DNA of 64,000 nt from Glandiceps talaboti (GCF_964340395.1 NC_135563.1:18464151-18528150); one strand, 5' to 3'; counted from the stretch's first letter, positions 26,405-40,986 are shown. Made by a program: numbers and translations. Notes: generated by a model not told the origin, from the sequence alone.

Positions 26405-28261
26405 TACAAACAAACCCCAAAACAATCAACAAAAACAAATAAAACAAGACATGAAAGAAAATAAGTTTTTTTAAAAAATATCATTCTAGTTCTTGCTGAC
26501 ATCACCTCCTGGAAATTTGTTTTTAAAAAATTCCCCCTCTATGGGTAAAATGTTTGTTATGATATTTTTCGAACGGAAATGTTCAGATTTGAGGAGGGCT
26601 AAACGTTATGAATGAGTTGATCAGGGTGGTGATACTCGAACAAAGATTAGTGTTCGTACTGTCGTTGCTAATTGCAAACATTGCATTGACTTGATTCACT
26701 TTAATGACACAGAATGATCACGATGTCGCTAACTCTGACATATCCCCCTTCTAATTGGCCAGATTTCCATTCACTTGTTACCTTGTAACTTTTTAGCAAG
26801 AGTGGGGGTGTAAAATGGGGAGTAATTATCCAATTTGGTGACTGAGAGAAGAACAAAGTCGTTAAAGTACACGTGTCCCTGCGTGCTGATGGTATTATAG
26901 TTTTGGGCTCTAAATTAGTTAGATATAGATCAGTATCTTAGTAATTTGCACTTTGTGATGGAATCGAGATAAAATATTACAATACATTTAGTATGAAAAC
27001 CTATACGGGTATAAATTAACACACTTACAAAAACTGGTCAGGAATTTTAATATAAAAATCATCATTGGTTCGCTTAATGTGTTTCCTTTTCTTATTATCA
27101 CAGTGTGTTTAGAGTAATGAAAAAACAAACAAATAAATAATGATAGGCCAGACCAATTGTGGCTTCTGGAGGGAAAAGAAAACCCAGACAGGTTTCAAAG
27201 TTCTATTTGATTTTGGAGTTAAATTATTCACAACGGACAGAAAATTAGCAAAGCCTGGATACAATACATAGTAATGGGATGGAAGTCATTGTATGTGCAG
27301 TACCCTCTTACTGTTGGTTGATACGTAGCCTCCAGGCTTATTTGCTGTAGTCGTAATAACAAGATTTTTACTCTTCCCATCTGGCACACTTTTTACCTCA
27401 CTTTATCCTAGCTGCCACCTTTTTGCACAAAGCGTAGGTCAACATGTTTGAATTTTTTGATCAAAATATGTAAATTTGGAGTGATTTTTCTGAAAATGGT
27501 TTTATTTTTTGTACTCTGCTGTCACCTTGGCTGTGAGTGTATATGTATTATAGCTCTTACTGATCTTCACTCACTCAGCAAGCTGTTTTTTTTTCTGATT
27601 TGAGAATCATACACTTTGTCACTAAAAGATATTTAAAAAAACCTAATGGGATTTGGAGTGATATTATGTTTCCTTTTTTCGTATGACATAGTTTTTAAAT
27701 CATGAAAATAAAATGGTCTCAAATTCTAAAACCAAATGCGGAAGTGTAGAGTTGATGTTTTTTGATCCAAATCCCTACAGCAAGGCACAGTGGGCAATCA
27801 AGGATAGAGTAAATGTAGTGTAAATACAATGATTAGTAGGAATTGGGCAGCCTGATAAGTTGAAAAGTGGGTAAATCACATTTGGCGAGGAGCTCTGATT
27901 TATCATAATTTTCTGTTGAGCTGTTTCTATTGCCACTCATTGGTTATAATGCCTCGGATTTAGACCGCTGTATAAACGTGTATAATTTACTTATATGCAG
28001 CACAGCATTGGCTTGTGATACTTTCACATTAAACCATCACTAACTTGAATCATTTAAAGATTTTTTAGACTTTTATGTAGACAGCATCCATTTATATTTT
28101 ATCAGTTTCTGAGGCTCAGACTAAGATAGTGTGCTGGATCTGCATTTTTATTACCTATGTCGGCCTTTTTGCCATGTAAATACATAAAGGTTACAATTGA
28201 ATGAAGTATAGTGTAAGCCGTGTGTAGATAAGACACAGCGTTTGATAGATTTCTCATCCGG

Positions 28262-28640
28262 CGTTATCTATACTCTATTTCTAGTGTATTTATAATTGCA
28301 AGCATTTCATTACGGCCAAGTGACAGGCCACAGAGGCTCACAAGTCGGATACTTGAACGGAGTCCTTGTCCGTGTTAAAATGCTCCCAAGTTGCAAGTCA
28401 CGCATAATCCATTTAGCCAACAGGCAGTTATCGTGTACGATAGTACTGGCTATCAGTGATCACAGCTTAGCAAGTACTGAGTTTGATCGCCCGCTACTGT
28501 ATACAAATACTGCCGTTCAGCTGAGAGAAGATTTCCTAAACTTAGAAATTGCTCTCCATGGACAATATGTTTGCATAACGACCCAGCTAGATTTGCCTCC
28601 CCAAGTGTCAGCTATAATACCTTTAGCCTAAAGCTTAAAT
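28262..28640. other. High-complexity block in intron 6 (candidate conserved element), with a 111-codon frame
   Basis: This segment is visibly more balanced in base composition than the AT-rich DNA around it, and 28296-28631 is open for 111 codons on the + strand. The peptide has no recognisable domain and there is no fitting splice or start context, so I do not call it a gene. It holds CAGCTG (28518), TTTGCATA and TGACAG motifs typical of developmental enhancers. A conserved non-coding element is the more likely reading. Confidence 0.3.
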
Positions 28641-30141
28641 CATGGTACACTAGAGGCTCAGTATTGAGTTTCCGACACCATGTCCTAGTTTTAGTGGATG
28701 GATTTCTATAGTTGTATTACAGGTAAAGATATATGGTTGCTGGAAGGATGATCTTTCATTATCTATGTAACTGCAGTTGTCTTGGAAAGTGAGTCATTCT
28801 GGTCAAACAAAGTAGACTTGTGTCGAATTCTCTCAGCTGAAGGATTATTTTAATGAGTAGCAATTATTGCCTAGGGCCAAAAGGTAATTGAACTAAGACT
28901 GTTTGATAGCAAGTATAACTGGCAAGAAAAACATGCAAAGGTCATAGCAGATTGTAACTTATACCAGTACCCATTCCCAACCAATGCTGGGAAAACATAT
29001 CCGAGGGGTTTCAATCTACATCTGGATTATACCAAGTTACATAGTCTTCTCGATTTCTTCCGTTGACTTGTTGGGATACTCACCCCATTGTAAGCTGATC
29101 AGCTGTTTTTGTTTGTACGTAGCAATGGCCACATTTCTGTACAATGGAGGAAAGTTATCAGACAGGACGTACGGATTGGACAGTTGTACAGATTAGCTGG
29201 ATATTAGAACTATGTTTGTGATTCCTAATGACAATGTTTTGAGAAGTCAATTAGTACTACAATAACACCACTAAGTGTGAAAATTGCCCCCAGCTAAAAA
29301 AGTTTGTCAACTTTAAAATTTGTTGAAATGGACACAACTTTGTCATGGTACAGAAGTGTGCCCCTTTAAAAATATTAACTTCTGTATTCATGAATTATCA
29401 AAGATAACCGTTTGTAATAATTTAAGTATTTATTTGAGATCATTTTGCGTTATAAATATTTTGACTTTAGCAGTGGTTAACATGAGTGATGTAGGTGAAT
29501 CACCATCAATAAATAGACCATTGAGATAAAATAGCATCTTGGGAAGCATCATATCCAGACTTCAAGGTTGCCCAAATTTATAGCAGGTCATTCTATATTT
29601 AAACCACTTTAAGACCATCATTTTAAAATTCAGCACAGTATGCTGTTTATCTTTTATTATGAGAATCAAATAAGGCATCTACCCAACTACCATCAATATT
29701 ACAATTTATTTGTGATGCTAGACTTAACTTGGAAAACAAAACAACAATTATTTATTTCACTGTACAAGTTTATTAATAAACTTAATTTTAGTTCAGATTT
29801 TTATGAAAAATTATTTTTCTCTTCTTATTGAGAAAAACAAAAAACAACTGATTTACCAGGTGTTTGTAAGATTTTATGTGCATTTAGTGACTTTGTTATA
29901 TTTCAGAGCAGATTTTATGAAATTGCTGTCGAGTTTTTGACTTCAAACTTTTCAACTTAAGAAAAATTTAGGCATACGTGACAAAATAGTAGTTCTTCTG
30001 GTTTAGAATTGCGTACCATACCTCAAAAGAACGTTTCAGTGATTAACTGAACACAAATCAACAAATTTATTCAATTTACATAATACTTGTAAGTTAGTGT
30101 CAGCGGAGGCCATGATGGCATCCACAGATGTGGACTAGAAT

Positions 30142-30155
30142 GTTGCTATGGCAAC
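30142..30155. promoter_or_regulatory. RFX X-box-like site GTTGCTATGGCAAC
   Basis: 13 of 14 positions match the RFX palindrome; the two half-sites GTTGCTA and TGGCAAC are both canonical. Function is inferred. Confidence 0.4.
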
Positions 30156-32736
30156 TGTCACTCAAATCTCTGAATACATGTGCACAATTAGCCAGGGCAA
30201 ACCAGGTGGTCCGGTCTGGTTAGAACACATTACAGTCAAAAAGTAAGTTACAAGACATGCAATGCTAAAAATGGAACAGGGGTGGGGGTAAAGAACTTTT
30301 CTTTTTTGGGAGTATGTCGTGCCTCCAGCTAAGGTGCAGATAAATGGCTTTCCGACAGAGCCCCCTGGCACCCGTATTGTTTAGCTGCCACCAGCATAGT
30401 GAGGCAAGATTCAAGTAGTCAAACGAGACATGTAGCAACTTAATAAGTTTCTGGTGGGATATTTCCTGTGACCTGATCATAATCACAGAGACTTACTTGT
30501 TTGAAAGTTTCACCAGTGGAAGTGTTTATTGTCTGGCCAATATTCTCATCAAGTTAATCGACTGTTGACGATGTGACATGTGACTGTTTTTAACCAATGA
30601 AAATTAACCCAAATCTTAATTACCAGGTATAGCACACACTAAAGGTCAATCTAAAAAAATGTTAGAATGTGTTCAAGTATATTACTGACATCCTAAGGTG
30701 GAAAGCAGGTGACAGATTTTAAAAAAAGATGAAAAAAAGGAAGTAGTTTAAATGATTTATATGTTTCTGCTTCAGAGATCTGGCTCTCATTATTTACAGA
30801 GAACAATCCATCTTTTAGTGACTGATCACTGTCAAAGGCTAAAGTTTATTGTAATGAACAAATTCATGTCAACTTTATGTTCTATTTCATTAACCTATGC
30901 TAGAAATTTTTAAAAAGTTTTCCAAAGTTGTGCCAGCAGTTGACTCCAGCGCTCAAAATATCCAAAACAAAATTAATTGAGTGTGGATTCAATAAAAACA
31001 TTAAATTACTGATTACCACAATATACATATGATCTAATTAAGTGTCATCTTTATTTGAAGATTCACACTTAAGTGGCCAGAACAGTAGTCTGCAAGTCTC
31101 CCATGGGTTGAATACTTTATGCTTGGCAGACTGCGGTTATTAACACCTACCAGACTAACTGTATCATCAGTGCATTGCAACTTAGGTGGCCAGCCGCAGA
31201 GCTAAATACATGTACTATGATTCCTAAATTGCTGTATCTAAACAGCTTTGCAAAAATGCTATTCCCTTAGTAGGAAGAGACGCTGAGAAGGGCAAGACCA
31301 CTGCCTCCCCAGACCTCTGCAAAATTGCGGAAACATCATCACTCCACAGGTTTCTCATCACATTTTGGTGTCGGTTTTCAAAGTTCAATTGACCAAAGAA
31401 ATTGGGAAATCGCCGCCAAGAGTCGAAAGATTAAAAGTAAGGGAGATTTGTGAGCTGTGAACAGATCACCGACTTAAGTGAGACTTCACAGAACTTTGTT
31501 ATGAAAAATATGCAACCAACAAAACTCAAATCCAAGCCTAAAGTTGTCTACTGTGTTTTTATTCTAGTAAACTTTGTCATATTTCTTAAAGCTGCCATGT
31601 TTTTTTTTCAGACTAAATATTTATCTAATTGTGGGGAAAGTTAGTGAAAATATTTTGTGATGGCAGAAAACTGATTTACCATTATGGTTTTATAAAGTTT
31701 AAAAAATTCTCAACACAAAATGCAAAAAAATACATGAATCCAATTTTCCATGTCTTGCTAATAACTTCAGTCCTAAACAGAGTCCTAGGATGGAGTCTAT
31801 TTCGAGAAAGATATCTTGGAAAATGTGAAAGTGGGACAAAATGTTATCACGTTTCATTAAAATGTTAGTATAGAAGCAGATGAGAAGGTTTCAGTATATA
31901 TTTTATTCTGGGACATGATGATGAATTAAAAATTTAAAATGTATTCATCAAAGTAGCATTGACTCGTGGGCTCGAAACTCGATAAAATTTCAATAAAAAG
32001 AAATTGTCCAATGTTTTGTAAGTACATAATATATTGAACTGGAAAAATTCTATAGATTTTACAAGGAAATTCTGTGATAAAGTAGTGTTTTAAATGTAAT
32101 GAATGATTTTGTACAAAGTACATTGAGAATATTGGAGAACATATTTGGCACACTTGTAGTAACTTGTAATCTAGTTTCCATCTCCTTGACTAGTGTGTCA
32201 TTGCCTGAGGTAGGGTCTTGGTCTACGCGCATTAAAGTTTCAACTGAATGTATAACGGCTAAACCACTGACTAGAAGGTAACACTGATCAGCATTGAGGT
32301 GGTCCTGTGATTGGTCAACTTTTAATTAAAACCTACTGATGATATCCGAGATGTGCAACCTGAGACAAATTTTATCGGCTGCTCAAATCTTGGACCAACC
32401 AAGAAGAATTTGTAATAAGAAAGGGATGGGGAAACCTGGTGATGTGGTGAGCAGGTTCAATTCATCCCTCGTGAGAAATGATGGCTTGGCCACCCTGTGA
32501 TAATGGTTTGTCCCTTCCAAGCAACTTAGATGGTAGAATAATCAGCAGTTTCGCTATACTGTTGAAGAAAACTTTGATGTTGTTGCCATACCTTAGCAAT
32601 AGCTGCAGCAAACTGGGTGAGGGTTGTATATGCAATGCACCAACTCTTTGAAAATGGCAAATGAAATGAATTTTTTACAGACTAGTGCAGCATACGTGTA
32701 GGCTGGTTTGGGGAGTGCCGTTTCCGCTAGTTCACT

Positions 32737-32750
32737 GTTACCATGTCAAC
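32737..32750. promoter_or_regulatory. RFX X-box-like site GTTACCATGTCAAC
   Basis: 13 of 14 positions match GTTRCCATGGYAAC. Function is inferred. Confidence 0.35.
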
Positions 32751-34652
32751 GCTGCTATCACCATTTGTGACATGGTTTTTACAACCCTATGCCCCCACTT
32801 AATTTAATTGTTCCACGATGTCTTGTTTTTTCTAGCCTGAAATGTGTACACATCTTTTAGGAGCACAATAAGGTACACTCTGTTCCCTTCATAGACTGAA
32901 TTCTTTGTATCACTATTTGCATACCCACTTACTCAAGTCACTCAATGTTACCTATTCAAGTGTCAGTCATTTTAGACAGCTCATTAGCATAAAGACGGGT
33001 CCACATTGACAAAGTCCATGTCTGGTGCGGTCGGCCCTTTTATTGAGAACTGTATTTAATGTTGATAATCCGTACCACATGTGACTCAGAAGCTGGTCTC
33101 AAATTGGTGTGTGGAGTCTTAGGTACTGATGGACAAATAAAATGGTTTTTAAAGCATCGGATTTCGGCTATTCTAGACATGTAGTTGTTTTAAAATGCTT
33201 CAAACCAAACACATAAATATTGATGTTAGGCACGAACAGTGGTGTTTAGATGAATGACCACAAATGGAAAAATTATCCGCCAGTCTGCTTGGATCAAATT
33301 TGTCCAGACATAAAAATATTGAAAAGGATTTAGAATCCTGTAAAATAATGAACTATGTTTAGAGGACTTTTCTATCAATAATAATGAATAAAATGTCTGT
33401 AAAACTCCTCGAACGTTTATTATGGTACACAGTAGGAAGGCAGAAAACTGACTAAGGCACTCAGGACGACTGTGTTTGTGTAGGCCACCCATTTATTTGA
33501 GTAACTCAAACAATAATATTGACAAATCCAAAAAGCTTAGTTCCAATCAAGACTTTAGTAGTAGTGTAGACCTGGCTGACCTTAGCACCAATTTAAAAGC
33601 TCTTCATTCAAGATGACTGTTTTTCCTGCGATCCTGTTTCCTTTTAAGTTATTTGCAAAAGCAAAGACAATGCAGTGAGGCAGATCACTCAGTCTACACA
33701 ATTATAGACCTACCAAGAATTGGATCCCCCGTTTTAACTTCCGCACAATAACACTTTGTCCCCTCGTTTATAGAATAAAAACAGTGAAAGTTTTTGTAGT
33801 GTCACCAAACTGTGCTGCTTTTTGGAGTGCTTGTGGCGACCAAATATTTAACTGTAAAAATAAACTTTTGATTTACATGTAAAAGGACTACTTTATAAAT
33901 GGCAGTCCTTGACTGGAATAATAGTTTACAAGTTTTCAGTTAATGTCACTGATAATGGTTGTACAAACCTGTTGTTTTTTGTGTCACTGCATGAATATGC
34001 TGTATTTTCATATATCATATTTTCTGTATTCACAGTATACATACATATTCACATATTTTGAAATGCAAGTGGTTGGTCTGGTTTAACCATTTTGAAAAAA
34101 AATTGGGGATTTATTGATATTTTGGGTGATAAATTTTTTGACTAGATGTGTACTTCTTTGATGATCCAACGTTTCCTGTTTGTTCGTTCTTGATGTTGAA
34201 AAAGACTGTTTATTCATGGCATACATTTTCATGCCACCCACTTCTCTCAGCTGTAAATTTTCACACACAACTGTTGTTAAAATAGTTGATGAAATATGCC
34301 AAACCATGACTCCTAATCCAGAAATGAAAGCAAAAAAAAAAAAACAGAAATGAAGACAGAAAGAGGAAAATTTGAGCCATTTTACCTACCACTGTGATTA
34401 ATTGGCAGGGTGTAAACAATCTATATGGTGTATGGGTTTGCAACAAGGTGTGAACGGGTGTTTGGTTAATGGCTTGAGGAATTTATTCTTGAAACTTTTG
34501 TTGTCAGTACATTTGTTATTTCTTCATTTCCTATTAAGCCTTTGAAATCAAATTAACACCAAAGCGCAAAATGGAGGCTCTAGAATAATATTCATACTCA
34601 ACTATCGGCTATCAATGCCTGTATGAATAGCTACTGCTTGCAGACTACAACA

Positions 34653-34665
34653 TTTCCCGCCAAAA
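34653..34665 (+). promoter_or_regulatory. Candidate E2F-type site TTTCCCGCCAAAA
   Basis: Exact 13-mer shared with 822-834 (opposite strand) and 54958-54970. Flanks are not shared between the copies. Confidence 0.35.
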
Positions 34666-36241
34666 GAGTTTGTGCCAAATTCTGTACCAGAATATTTATT
34701 ATATGTACCAGTATTCTTGTCGACTAATTTTCCCACCAACATTTTGTCCCAAACAAGCTTATTAGCAGACTACAGATATCATATGAAATTGTTTAGCCAA
34801 ACTAGTTTATTTGTAAATTTTCAGTTTCTAAATTGTAAAAACCATTTCTGTAAAGACTATTATTTCTATTTTCAAAAAAATGAAATCTTTGAATGGAATG
34901 TTTCAAGATTTAGTTTTCATATAGTTTATAGCTGTTAAAAATTGTAGAATAGTAAACTATTTTGCCATTAAATATAATTTTGGTGATGTATTCAGTCACA
35001 ATTTTATTTTCTTGGAATGAGGATGAATTTTAATGAATGACCTGTTAGGTAACATTGACATCAGTTCCAGGTGGAAGATGTATCAAAATGAAGGAAGTTG
35101 ATGATTTTTGGGAGATTGGCATGTTAAATTAGCTATCAGAGAAGTAATGAAGAGGTCTGTTGCCAGACTGACTTGAAAGAAAAATAAACAACATTAAATC
35201 AAAAAGACATCGTACTGTAACTTAGGAAGCAAGTATGTGGTATTGGCATAAAAGTATTTCAATGATCGGTTAGAAGAACAGAGAGGAAAAGAAGTATTGT
35301 GAATGGTTTACTTGGATAGTAACTTTAAAATGTTGTGCTGTTTGACTACGGTCAATTAATGGAAGATGTGAAAAAAATCTTCAGAATATAGACTTGAAAT
35401 TGTGTCTTTGTACTTGTAATGTTGCAAGAATTTTGAATGGTCAGTAGGAAACGGAGAACACAACAGAATATGAAATTTAGAGAAGAGAGTGATTTAGTTG
35501 TAATTTAGGGTGAAATTGAGCGCTGTGAATGCTCTCTGAAAGACTCACAAAATGGAATAAAGAGGATGAGAAAAAGCACCAAATGAAAAACCACAACTTT
35601 ATAATCGGACCAAATCGACTTTGGTAATAGAAAAGGGTCTATAAGCAATCTAATGTTTAGGCAGACTTAGTCAGAACTCTATTGTAGTTGGTCGGATTAC
35701 ACCAAGATTGCTTCTTTGGTGGAAAATATCATATTTTTCTTCTTATAAAGCAGCTTATGTCTGCTTACAAATAATGCAGTTGTTGTTTCGATTTTTTTTG
35801 GTGGTAAAGCTTGACTTTTGGTATATAGGTATATTCATCAGGGGTAATGTAGGTAGATAATCTATATTATCAAGGGCTTTACGATCATTGTGTGCAAACT
35901 AATGAAAATCGTAACATTGAGGAATAAGCTGACAGCAGCGATGATGATACTAATAAGATGTCAAAGTGAGAATTTGTAGTGTAACTTTGCGATGGTGCAT
36001 ATGTAATGAGGTAGAATGCCCTTTGTGAAGAAACCTTTCAGAAATGGAATAGATAGGCCGATGTGTCTAGGGATGCATGGTGCAATGGTTTTTGAAGTGT
36101 ACAGTACATTGACAGCGCTTGCTGATATGAATACAAGTTTAGCTTGAAAGATAGGAGAACAAAGGGATTGTGCTGAATTAATATGAGATATTAACTGTTT
36201 TGAATTTTTATAGGATTTTGCTATGTTAGAAGTTAGAAAGA

Positions 36242-36368
<127 letters not shown>

Positions 36369-37714
36369 TTTACCTTTATATTGTTTGCTCTGCATTTGAT
36401 CAGGAATTAATAATTTTAGAGAAATCTTTGCAGAATTTTGAATTGCTCTGAAAATCGTTAGGTTGTGAACTCCAAACTTTAAAATATGTGATTGATATTT
36501 CAGATGTAAAATACTACAATTTTATGGAACTTTTGGCAATGAATGTGATAGCTATAAGTATTACTGGTGAATGAGCTAATGAACATCAAAAGTTTGTCAA
36601 GTGTTACAGGTTCCCCACAGACCTCGGTTATATTATGTATCCAGTTCATCTCAATGTTAGAGTCTTAAATATTTACAACCAATAGAGATAAAGTCAATGA
36701 ATGCTTAGGGATTGTTAATATTTCAAAACAACATGAACTTGGGCCATTATTGCACTGTTGAAGTCCTTCACCAAGACTGTGAATTTCCGATATACGAGCC
36801 CAAGGGGCAAGAAATGTGGTAACTTCATCCTAATATTTTGCCTGGATATTCTATCCATGTTGTGAAATCGTCAGTCATAATAGCTTTCTTGAAGTCAGTA
36901 CAACATAAACATACAAGTATTCAAATTTTGGCATTTGGAAAAGTCATGTAATGGAAACCGGAAAATACTTTGTTGTTATTATGGAGTCCATTAAAAGTCT
37001 TGTGTCAGAACTTGTTTTTTCCCCTGGTTGTCATAAAGAATATAAAATTATTGCTTCTAAATCATTTTAGTGAATGCCAACACCTGCTGGGAATAATGTT
37101 TGAATTAGCCGCTCGTGATGGCTTTCCTAGCCGCTTGTAATGATCTTTCTATGTTGGTCAATTCATTTGAATGTTTGGATTGCAGAGGCCAATGATAAAA
37201 CAAGTTGCGGTCAAAATAACGGACATTCTCTCCCTCGTGCTGTGTGAATGAACGGACAGTTTTGTTTACTCCATAGTATATGATGCCTGAAATATGTAAC
37301 ATTCAAACTAAAAATAACGTAGACAGTTTACTCTTGTGACAGTGCATGACTAAGTTGTCAAGTTTGTTTTGCCATAACCACATAAACAAATTCTCAAAGT
37401 ATTATTAAAATTCGATAAACTTGTTTTACCCAAAGAAAGAAATTTGTCATTTTGGCCAGAAAAGGGTTAGACCTTGTTTCCTTCTTTCGAAAAAAAAAAA
37501 CGAGCATACCTCTAACAAACTTCAACTTTATCTTTCGGCTGAGATCAACAAGTTCAAAAAAGCCAAGTCTGATTGTGAAATGACTCAGATAAACTTAATA
37601 TATGTGTCAAAAATTGTATCTTCCAAGGAACTCATTAATGTAAATCTGATCTCTATGTGGTCATTAGACCAGGAAGTCTTGTCTGAGTTAGTGAAAACTT
37701 ACACCCTGGAAATC

Positions 37715-37726
37715 TTGGCGGGAAAA
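37715..37726 (-). promoter_or_regulatory. E2F-like site TTTTCCCGCCAA
   Basis: The + strand reads TTGGCGGGAAAA. It matches the TTTCCCGCC core but lacks the last two A residues of the exact copies elsewhere. A weaker core, GGCGGGAA, lies at 39062-39069. Confidence 0.25.
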
Positions 37727-38345
37727 TCATAGCCATAAAAATCCTTGGTTTTAATGGGGGCTGATGCTTCAAATGAATGGAAGTTATGAGATCGTGATGT
37801 CCAAACTAGTCCATTCTTTCTGATATATGGGTTCTTAAAGCATGTGTTGAAAAGTTGAGTATGTTAAATTGGAAGTCTACACACATGGCTTCTCTGTCCT
37901 ATTAACGGAGTAATTCTATCCCTTTCACTATGGAGACAGCAACAACATCAAATTCCTTTGTGAATCGTCAGCTCCTGCTTTGTTTCTGATAAATTGTTAT
38001 AAAAAAGTGTAAGTATTAAACATTGTGGAAGGAAGTAGCTTCCCTGTGCATGTTGCTTGAGTAGTTTATTCCAATTTGAGGTCCCTTTTGATTTGTCAGG
38101 GAAGCTTTAAGTTAGATATAGTGACGGTGATGACAGAAGTCGATATCATCTGATAGATAACAAAAACAGGGAAAGTTTTGATGGCACTTGAAAAATTCCG
38201 GAAGAATCTTAGTGTGGTCACTTCTGGCAAAACGAAATAAATTGAAGGAATTGTTAGATGATGAAATTACAGACTCAAGAAATTTGTCACAAAACAGGAA
38301 GTTGTACTTGGATTTTGAAGGAAATAGGGTAATCTGATAGTTTGG

Positions 38346-38359
38346 GTTACCATGGTAAC
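38346..38359. promoter_or_regulatory. Perfect RFX X-box palindrome GTTACCATGGTAAC
   Basis: 14 of 14 match to GTTRCCATGGYAAC and a perfect 14-bp palindrome. It is the best X-box in the window, about 300 bp from a DR1 nuclear-receptor site at 38646. Function is inferred. Confidence 0.5.
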
Positions 38360-38645
38360 ATGTTAGGTTGTCGTTTTTATTCCTGAGAATGGATGGAAGA
38401 TTGACTTGTAATCGACAATGTTACAATAACATTGAAACTAGATTTGTTTCCTATGTTATCATTCATTCAGAATATCATAGAAACACAATATGCTTGTTAT
38501 GAGACAGTGTGGTTGGACGTAACCATAACGACCAGCCTCGGTAATTGGAAGTGCAGTGTGACCCAGTGATGACTTTGCTATTAAGAGGTCAAAAATATAC
38601 AAGTTTTGTGAAAAAGTTTATTGGTGAGGAGTTCTGGTGACCCAT

Positions 38646-38658
38646 GGGTCAAAGGTCA
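38646..38658 (+). promoter_or_regulatory. DR1 nuclear-receptor site GGGTCAAAGGTCA
   Basis: Two hexamers, GGGTCA and AGGTCA, are separated by one A, followed by another A and AGGATCA, so a third degenerate half-site is in register. This is the consensus for RXR, HNF4 and COUP-TF type receptors. Function is inferred. Confidence 0.4.
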
Positions 38659-40312
38659 AAGGATCAATAAGATGTATCAGTAGCAACAAAGTGACTTGTC
38701 ATATACATAATGTATGGGGTGTGTATGGATATGATATGAACGACTACATCTGCATACGCCACATTAGCCAGAGTCGTAGGATGATGGATGGGACTTCCAA
38801 ACTGCTTACAATCTCAAATATGCATTAAGCATAGAGACAACTGAAAAACCAATTTTGAAATCCGTAATGGCAGGGGAGTTTGGAGGTGAGAGAGACTGGG
38901 ATAGGTTGTCCTCTTGTAGTGTCTATCATCAAGCCGGGAGGGGGAGTATCAAGTTCAGATGGTCTCCCTGTCTGACCCCTGGCTGTGTGGCTAACTGATC
39001 ACGCAATGCAGTAAGTTGATGCCATTGCGGTAACATCTGACTGAGTCTGGTGCAGTTGAAAGGCGGGAACAGCTCCCTCTCTGTACTGTAGTCTGCTAAC
39101 AACAAAATTTTTTAAAAAATTGAAAAGTTAAAAAAATTGATGTCCTTAGTCATTGCCTCACTGTTTCAGTTTTATTTATGTTATTTTCAGCTGTAACGCA
39201 CCCCATTTTCTATGCAATTGAATAAGAAATTTAAAACAATTATTATATATTTTGTAAAATTGTAATTATAATATTTGAAACATTTGTAAAATTGTGATCA
39301 ACTGTGTGTATTCGGTTTTAGACCTAAAGTGATTGATGCACACACAATTCTCGGTAGGCATTTTCTTTTTAATGCAATATATAGAAAGGCAGTTTTGATA
39401 AGATTATGTATTTTTCATATTTTCATCATAAACATTTGCCCTTTTGAGTAAGACTGGAAATGAAATTAGCAGTGAACTGAAAAATATGAAAAAGTGATGC
39501 ACAGCTAATTTGCCTTTGTGTAGTTATATAATTTCATTGTTTTAGGTGAAGTAAGTTATCTACTTTCAGTTCAGATTTGTATAGCATTCATATATGGAAA
39601 CAGAGGGCTTGGTACAAAACCAGGGAAGACTGCCACCAAGCTACAAACTAAAACTAACCAAGGGTGTACAAATACACAACAGCTGTGTCTGCTTCAAGAG
39701 AATACAAAATCCAGTAGAGTCCAGCTTACAAAATTTGTCGGCACTTGATCAAGAAAAAGTTTTGGTTGATATAAAATCACGCAATCCAGAAAAGTGACGC
39801 CCATTTGTTAACAAGATATGCTTGTACACGGAGAGTCAGTTGCATTTTGTAGTTGCCTGAAATTTGAAACACGGATCAGGTGAAATCCTATCCCTGATGC
39901 CGACCATCAGACAAAAACATTGTCGGAAAATTTTATACCCAGACCAACTATTTTGTGATTGGCTTGCTGAGATATTGTTGTAGCGCTGAAGAGGTCACAG
40001 GTCATGTTTTTTTGTTTTTTAAATGACAAGTTATGTTCCTACTTGCAAAGTGGTAATATTCAGGGTCTAAAATGACATATTTATGGTCATGAAATATAAA
40101 TGTGAAGCAATGAATGAATGAAATATGAAATAGTAAGTCATAAATAATATTAATCTACATGTAATTAAAGAAAAACTTGACTGTAATTTTTGTTTATACA
40201 CTTTACATTAATTATAAAATTTTATTGGTGATATGTTTTAACAGAATAAGGGGATTTCTATAAATGATGTAATCTGATGTCTGCAGCATCTTCCTTCACG
40301 TCTTTTATAAAT

Positions 40313-40351
<39 letters not shown>

Positions 40352-40363
40352 TTCATCATCATC
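40313..40363. repeat. (ATC)n trinucleotide repeat
   Basis: About 17 ATC units with one interruption near the 3' end. Confidence 0.96.
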
Positions 40364-40631
40364 CTCACCAGGAAATAAGTACTTTATAAGTTGTCATCAT
40401 GAACAAGATCATTGTTGTGTATGTCAGTAACATGATTACATATCAAAAATGTATTAATAATTTCAAAATCAATCAAACCAATATTAAGAAAAAGTCCAGC
40501 CTAAACAAGAGTGAACAAAGCTAAAATCAACCATTAATGTTCAAAAGAGCCAAGTGAACTTTAAGAAGATTATTTCCTTGAGATTGTTCTGAAATTTTAT
40601 GTCAAAAATTGGGGATATAGGAGGAAGAATG

Positions 40632-40645
40632 GTTTCCATGGTGAC
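40632..40645. promoter_or_regulatory. Weaker RFX-like site GTTTCCATGGTGAC
   Basis: 12 of 14 positions match the X-box palindrome; GTTTCC half-sites are tolerated by RFX proteins. Similar 12/14 matches lie at 41957-41970, 42960-42973 and 61618-61631. Confidence 0.2.
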
Positions 40646-40965
40646 AGAATTTAAGAGCTATTTCCTTGTCTCCATACACTTTCATTGTGATGTGTATATT
40701 TTGAGAATTTGTGTTGGAAGTTGAGAAGTTTAGATAAATCTTTAGGAGGCTGGTGATATAGATGTTAATATTTGATGACATGGAGAGTGGATTAGTCGTT
40801 GCAAATATCAAAAGGCCTGTATTATAACATGAATAATTAAATACCCACTGGATAGCCACGTTTTGTCAACTTTTTTCATATTCTAAATGTGCTCATCTTA
40901 TATAAACTTTAGAAATTTTAGTAAATATTTGCAGTGTTTGACAGGACAGTAAATTGTGAGACGAG

Positions 40966-40986
40966 GGAGAGAGAGAGAGAGAGAGA
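40966..40986. repeat. Short (GA)n tract
   Basis: About ten GA units. Confidence 0.9.
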
